Translations under genes and position numbers: made by a program | The notes under the pieces: generated by a model | The model's input: only the letters and a program-made list of their open reading frames with translations | Database searches by the model: none | What the model was told of the DNA's origin: nothing | In this document: one piece after another, positions 5,774 to 8,008 of the stretch | How the letters are laid out: each line of letters starts with the position of its first letter | How positions within the stretch are numbered: the stretch's first letter is position 1 | Assembly (NCBI GenBank): GCA_944385195.1 | Contig: CALWWH010000268.1 | Coordinates: forward strand, 1 to 8,008 | Reading direction: 5' to 3' | Source of the DNA: an uncultured Oscillospiraceae bacterium | GTDB lineage: Bacteria; Bacillota; Clostridia; Oscillospirales; Oscillospiraceae | Length of the DNA: 8,008 bases

Positions 5774-6783
5774 GAGACATCGCCCTGCGATTACCAGAAC
5801 GGCTGCTGCCCTGGTATGCGGCCAATGCCCGGGACCTGCCCTGGCGGCGGGATCGGGAGCCCTACCACGTCCTGCTCTCGGAGATCATGCTCCAGCAGAC
5901 CCGCGTGGAGGCGGTCAAAGCCTATTACATCCGCTTTTTGGAGGCGCTACAAACAGTCTATGACCTAACCAATGCCGGAGAGCAGCTGCTGCTGAAGCTC
6001 TGGAAGGGCCTGGGCTACTACTCCCGCGTGCGCAATCTGCAAAAGGCGGCGCAGGCGGTGGTGGCGCTGGGCCATTTTCCAGACAGCGCTGAGGACCTGC
6101 AAAAGCTGCCCGGCATTGGGCCCTATACCGCCGGGGCGGTGGCCTCGCTCTGCTTTGAGCGGCCTACCCCCGCTGTGGACGGCAACGTCCTGCGGGTCAT
6201 GACGCGCCTGGCCGCCATTGAGACGCCTATCAACGATACAGGGCTGCGCCGGGACATCACCGCGGCCCTGGCCTCAGCCTATCCCGCCGGGCACTGCGGC
6301 GACTTCACCCAGGCGCTGATGGAGCTGGGCGCCACAGTCTGCGTCCCCAACGGAGCACCGGACTGCGAACGCTGCCCCGTGGGGGATCTGTGTGCCTCAA
6401 AAGACGGCGCCTGGCGGCACATCCCCGTCCGCCCGGCGAAGAAAGCCCGGCGGCAGGAGCTGCGCAGCGTGCTCATTCTCCGCTGCGGGGAGAAGATCGC
6501 CCTGCAAAAGCGGCCAGACCGCGGCCTGCTGGCGGGCTTGTGGGAGATGCCCAACCGCCTGGGCAGGACCGGGGTCCCGGGCGCGCTGGAATGGGCCCGC
6601 AGCCTGGGAGCCCAGCCGATGGAACTGGTCAGGACCGTCACCCGGCGGCATATCTTTACCCACGTTGAGTGGGAGCTGGAGGGCTACGAGATCCTGTGTG
6701 CCCGCCAGGCGGAGGGCCTGGTCTACAAGACCGCCGCCGAGGCGGCATTGCCTACGGCGTTTCGTATTTTGCTGGATCAATAG
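5770..6783 (+). CDS. mutY: A/G-specific adenine glycosylase MutY
   Basis: Removes adenine mispaired with 8-oxoguanine, starting base-excision repair and preventing G-to-T transversions. 337 residues, close to the usual 350. The catalytic Glu lies in LLSEIMLQQTRV (E38). The helix-hairpin-helix is LPGIGPYTAGAV (113-124), followed by the catalytic Asp in PAVDGNV (D137). Four cysteines (191, 199, 202, 208) form the 4Fe-4S site with spacing X7-X2-X5, one residue longer in the first gap than in E. coli MutY. From about 228 a NUDIX-like domain follows, with LLAGLWEMP (253-261) and the FTH motif (296-298), equivalent to the FSH that reads 8-oxoguanine. A shadow 5-nt GGAGA lies in the end of the upstream gene; the ATGA overlap suggests coupled translation. 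Confidence 0.97.
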   Translation: MRDIALRLPERLLPWYAANARDLPWRRDREPYHVLLSEIMLQQTRVEAVKAYYIRFLEALQTVYDLTNAGEQLLLKLWKGLGYYSRVRNLQKAAQAVVALGHFPDSAEDLQKLPGIGPYTAGAVASLCFERPTPAVDGNVLRVMTRLAAIETPINDTGLRRDITAALASAYPAGHCGDFTQALMELGATVCVPNGAPDCERCPVGDLCASKDGAWRHIPVRPAKKARRQELRSVLILRCGEKIALQKRPDRGLLAGLWEMPNRLGRTGVPGALEWARSLGAQPMELVRTVTRRHIFTHVEWELEGYEILCARQAEGLVYKTAAEAALPTAFRILLDQ

Positions 6784-6816
6784 CATTATTTTACTCCGGC
6801 TGATATGGACTGTCAA

Positions 6817-6840
6817 GAACATATCCGGGAACATATCCGG
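6817..6840. repeat. Tandem 12-mer GAACATATCCGG x2
   Basis: GAACATATCCGG at 6817-6828 is repeated exactly and without a gap at 6829-6840, between the mutY stop (6783) and the shared terminator. No function can be assigned. It may be a slippage duplication. Confidence 0.75.
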
Positions 6841-6846
6841 CATGTG

Positions 6847-6881
6847 AAAAGGCGCTGCGGCCCGGCCGCAGCGCCTTTTTT
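6847..6881. terminator. Bidirectional terminator between mutY and spoVAC
   Basis: GGCGCTGCGGC (6851-6861) and GCCGCAGCGCC (6865-6875) form a perfect 11-bp stem around a 3-nt loop. TTTTTT follows on the plus strand (6876-6881), and AAAA precedes it (6847-6850), giving a U tract on the minus strand. It therefore serves both convergent genes. Its plus-strand T tract overlaps the spoVAC stop codon (6882-6880). Confidence 0.9.
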
Positions 6882-7326
6882 ATATCAATAAACCCACTAT
6901 CCAGTACACAAATCCATACACCACGCTGGCGGTGACGCCGTAGGCGATGACCGGTCCGGCCACGGCGAAGATCTTTGTGCCCAAGCCCAAAATCATCCCC
7001 TCGCTGCGAAACTCCATCGCAGGGCTCACCACAGCGTTGGAAAAGCCGGTGATGGGGACGATGGTCCCGGCTCCGGCGTGCTTTGCAATCCCGTCATAGA
7101 GGTCCAGCGCGGTCAGCAGGCCGCCCAGGACGATCATGAGGATGCAGGTTCCGGCGGCTACGCCGAGTTCATCCATTCCGAGGGCTGTCAAGCCGCCCCG
7201 GACCAGCTGTCCTATGACGCAGATTGCGCCCCCGGTGCAAAAGGCCCAGACTACATCCTTTGCCAGGGGGGAATTGGGGGACATCTTCTTTACATACTGC
7301 GCATATTGTTCATTAGTCATCTGCAT
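6880..7326 (-). CDS. spoVAC: Stage V sporulation protein AC (SpoVAC)
   Basis: An inner-membrane component of the SpoVA channel, which moves Ca-dipicolinate into the forespore and releases it at germination. 148 residues from ATG 7326, chosen because GGGAGG lies eight bases upstream; the frame extends to 7377 but without such a site. The N-terminal motif QYVKKMSPNSPLAKD precedes a first membrane segment WAFCTGGAICVIGQL (27-41). A second hydrophobic span follows (54-76), then the family core AGAGTIVPITGFSNAVVSPAMEFRSEG (84-110; I give only its ends here as key residues: AGAG, GFSN, SEG) and a hydrophobic C-terminus (111-148). The basic N-terminal extension and GFSN...EFRSEG favour SpoVAC over the related SpoVAE. 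Unusually, it stands alone: no spoVAD or spoVAE is adjacent, and terminators lie on both sides. A sigma-G-like promoter sits upstream. Confidence 0.9.
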   Translation of the reverse strand: MQMTNEQYAQYVKKMSPNSPLAKDVVWAFCTGGAICVIGQLVRGGLTALGMDELGVAAGTCILMIVLGGLLTALDLYDGIAKHAGAGTIVPITGFSNAVVSPAMEFRSEGMILGLGTKIFAVAGPVIAYGVTASVVYGFVYWIVGLLI

Positions 7327-7345
7327 GGCAATCGCCTCCCACAGA

Positions 7346-7375
7346 TAGTCTGCGCGGAAAAATGGGGAGGTATGC
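7346..7375 (-). promoter_or_regulatory. Possible sigma-G promoter of spoVAC
   Basis: Read on the minus strand, GCATA (7375-7371) is followed after exactly 18 bases by CAGACTA (7352-7346). The Bacillus sigma-G pattern is GMATR, 18 bases, CATNNTA, so one base differs. Forespore expression is what spoVA genes show in Bacillus. The predicted start near 7339 would lie at or just inside the Shine-Dalgarno (7340-7335), giving an unusually short leader; this weakens the call. Confidence 0.45.
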
Positions 7376-7417
7376 AAAAAGCTTAGGAGCCGGCATCCGT
7401 GCTTGCCGGCTCCTAAG
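7376..7417 (-). terminator. Intrinsic terminator of the abrB-type gene
   Basis: A perfect 14-bp stem (7404-7417 with 7382-7395) surrounds an 8-nt loop. On the minus strand the stem is followed by CTTTTT (7381-7376). It separates abrB from spoVAC, whose candidate -35 box begins at the next base. Confidence 0.92.
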
Positions 7418-7441
7418 TACTAAAATGATCCATTGCTCAAG

Positions 7442-7684
7442 TCAAAGCGCCTTCAAGGCCTTGACGCAGGCAGAACAGATGTTGCGGCCCTTGTAGCTGA
7501 TGACATTCTTTGCGTCCCCGCAGAAGATGCAGGCAGGCTCATATTTTTTCAGAATGATCATATTTCCGTCCACGTAGATTTCCAGAGGGTCTCTTTCGGC
7601 AATATCAAGGGTACGTCGCAGCTCGATAGGGATCACGACACGGCCCAGATCGTCCATACGTCTGACGATACCGGTAGATTTCAT
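7442..7684 (-). CDS. abrB: AbrB-type transition-state regulator with C-terminal CxxC/CxxC
   Basis: 80 residues. The first 48 residues closely resemble the swapped-hairpin DNA-binding domain of Bacillus AbrB and SpoVT: MKSTGIVRRMDDLGRVVIPI, then ELRRTL and LEIYVDGNMIILKKY. AbrB proteins form multimers and repress stationary-phase and sporulation genes. The C-terminal third differs from Bacillus AbrB (96 residues): it has paired CxxC motifs, C52/C55 and C70/C73, around a short linker, suggesting a small zinc ribbon. Similar short forms are, to my recollection, common in Clostridia. The start has AGGAGG nine bases upstream. The gene is monocistronic with a consensus promoter and strong terminator, and is divergent from spmA. 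SpoVT is the main alternative assignment, but SpoVT is about twice as long. Confidence 0.9.
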   Translation of the reverse strand: MKSTGIVRRMDDLGRVVIPIELRRTLDIAERDPLEIYVDGNMIILKKYEPACIFCGDAKNVISYKGRNICSACVKALKAL

Positions 7685-7734
7685 ATTTTTTTGCCTCCTA
7701 AATTATTCACTTGGGCATCATAACCCATGGTGAC

Positions 7735-7763
7735 ATTATACGAATAAGCTCGAGATTTGTCAA
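7735..7763 (-). promoter_or_regulatory. Full-consensus sigma-A promoter of abrB
   Basis: On the minus strand TTGACA (7763-7758), a 17-base spacer and TATAAT (7740-7735) match both hexamers perfectly. The start near 7728 gives a leader of about 43 nt. A strong housekeeping promoter fits a regulator made during growth, and autorepression is usual for AbrB in Bacillus. A short GGG/CCC inverted repeat lies in the leader. Confidence 0.92.
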
Positions 7764-7848
7764 CGGGGAACGCATAATTTGCTTTTTATTGGAGGGTTGT
7801 GCGCATTCTTCGAATGGTTAAAAATATCAAAAAGCGGGGGGAATAGGT

Positions 7849-8008
7849 TTGCTTACTTATGTATGGACAGGCATGGTATTGACGGCGCTGCTGTGCGGCG
7901 CTGCGCTGCACACGCTGCCGCAGTTGTCCGCTGCGGTCTTGGAGGGCGCAGGGGAAGGGATACAGCTGGCGCTGGCGCTGGCGGGGCCGCTGTGCCTTTG
8001 GAGCGGCG
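7849..8008 (+). CDS. spmA: Spore maturation protein A (SpmA), 5' part
   Basis: The first 53 codons of a gene cut by the right edge of the window. The product begins LTYVWTGMVLTALLCGA after the start, continues with SAAVLEGAGEGIQLAL, and ends at LCLWSG. This resembles the start of SpmA, a nucleoside-recognition-domain membrane protein: a first membrane helix, an amphipathic AxxxGAxEAI-type segment and a second helix with an [FL]W-G motif. SpmA acts with SpmB in spore core dehydration. The start is probably TTG 7849, seven bases after GGGGGG (7836-7841); the frame is closed by TAA at 7819-7821, and the next ATG (7873) would lose part of the first helix. No convincing promoter was found; a weak TTGTGC-N16-TAAAAA (7797-7824) is possible. 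Confidence 0.8.
   Translation, partial: MLTYVWTGMVLTALLCGAALHTLPQLSAAVLEGAGEGIQLALALAGPLCLWSG

Noticed and set aside
7327..7377. N-terminal extension of SpoVAC to ATG 7377
   Set aside because: It would begin inside the abrB terminator and cover the promoter-like boxes; ATG 7326 has the Shine-Dalgarno and matches the family N-terminus.
1..8008. Defence system, prophage, CRISPR array or biosynthetic cluster
   Set aside because: No Cas, nuclease-toxin, phage-structural or recombinase motifs were seen, and there are no regularly spaced repeats. The lone AAA+ ATPase is a DUF815 member without defence partners.

Overview
The window looks like the chromosome of a spore-forming, GC-rich member of the Clostridia (Oscillospiraceae-like; the lineage is an inference). 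The case rests on SpoVAC, SpmA and AbrB homologues, a DUF815-type ATPase, an SLH-domain secreted protein, strong Shine-Dalgarno sites and strong intrinsic terminators. I see no prophage, transposase, CRISPR array or defence island. All genes look intact; only the last one is cut by the window edge.

Layout. Positions 76-253 hold a minus-strand tRNA-Gly(CCC) unit with its own sigma-A promoter and intrinsic terminator. One copy of a 21-bp direct repeat (1-21 and 100-120) abuts the tRNA 3' end. Divergent from it is a compact plus-strand unit: a forespore-type (sigma-F/G-like) promoter, a 45-residue Asn/Gln-rich protein (337-474) and a terminator. A roughly 330-bp intergenic stretch follows with a tandem 10-mer, a full-consensus promoter and a structured leader, leading into gdhA (glutamate dehydrogenase, 808-2154) and its terminator.

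Positions 2287-4857 carry two minus-strand genes: a DUF815 AAA+ ATPase and, 57 bp downstream, a secreted protein with three SLH-like repeats. Divergent from these is a membrane-anchored metallophosphoesterase gene (4940-5773), coupled by an ATGA overlap to mutY (5770-6783).

The right end is sporulation-related. A bidirectional terminator separates mutY from spoVAC (minus strand), which is a one-gene unit with a sigma-G-like promoter. Next is an abrB-type regulator with a C-terminal CxxC/CxxC module and a full-consensus promoter. Divergent from it is the 5' end of spmA, apparently starting at TTG.

How the genes relate: gdhA links carbon and nitrogen metabolism, mutY protects against 8-oxoguanine mutation, and abrB is a transition-state regulator type. 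The small Asn/Gln-rich gene, spoVAC and spmA probably act in the developing spore. The observations most worth following up are the small forespore-type gene, the stand-alone spoVAC, and the gdhA leader, in which a hairpin loop is fully complementary to the start of the transcript.
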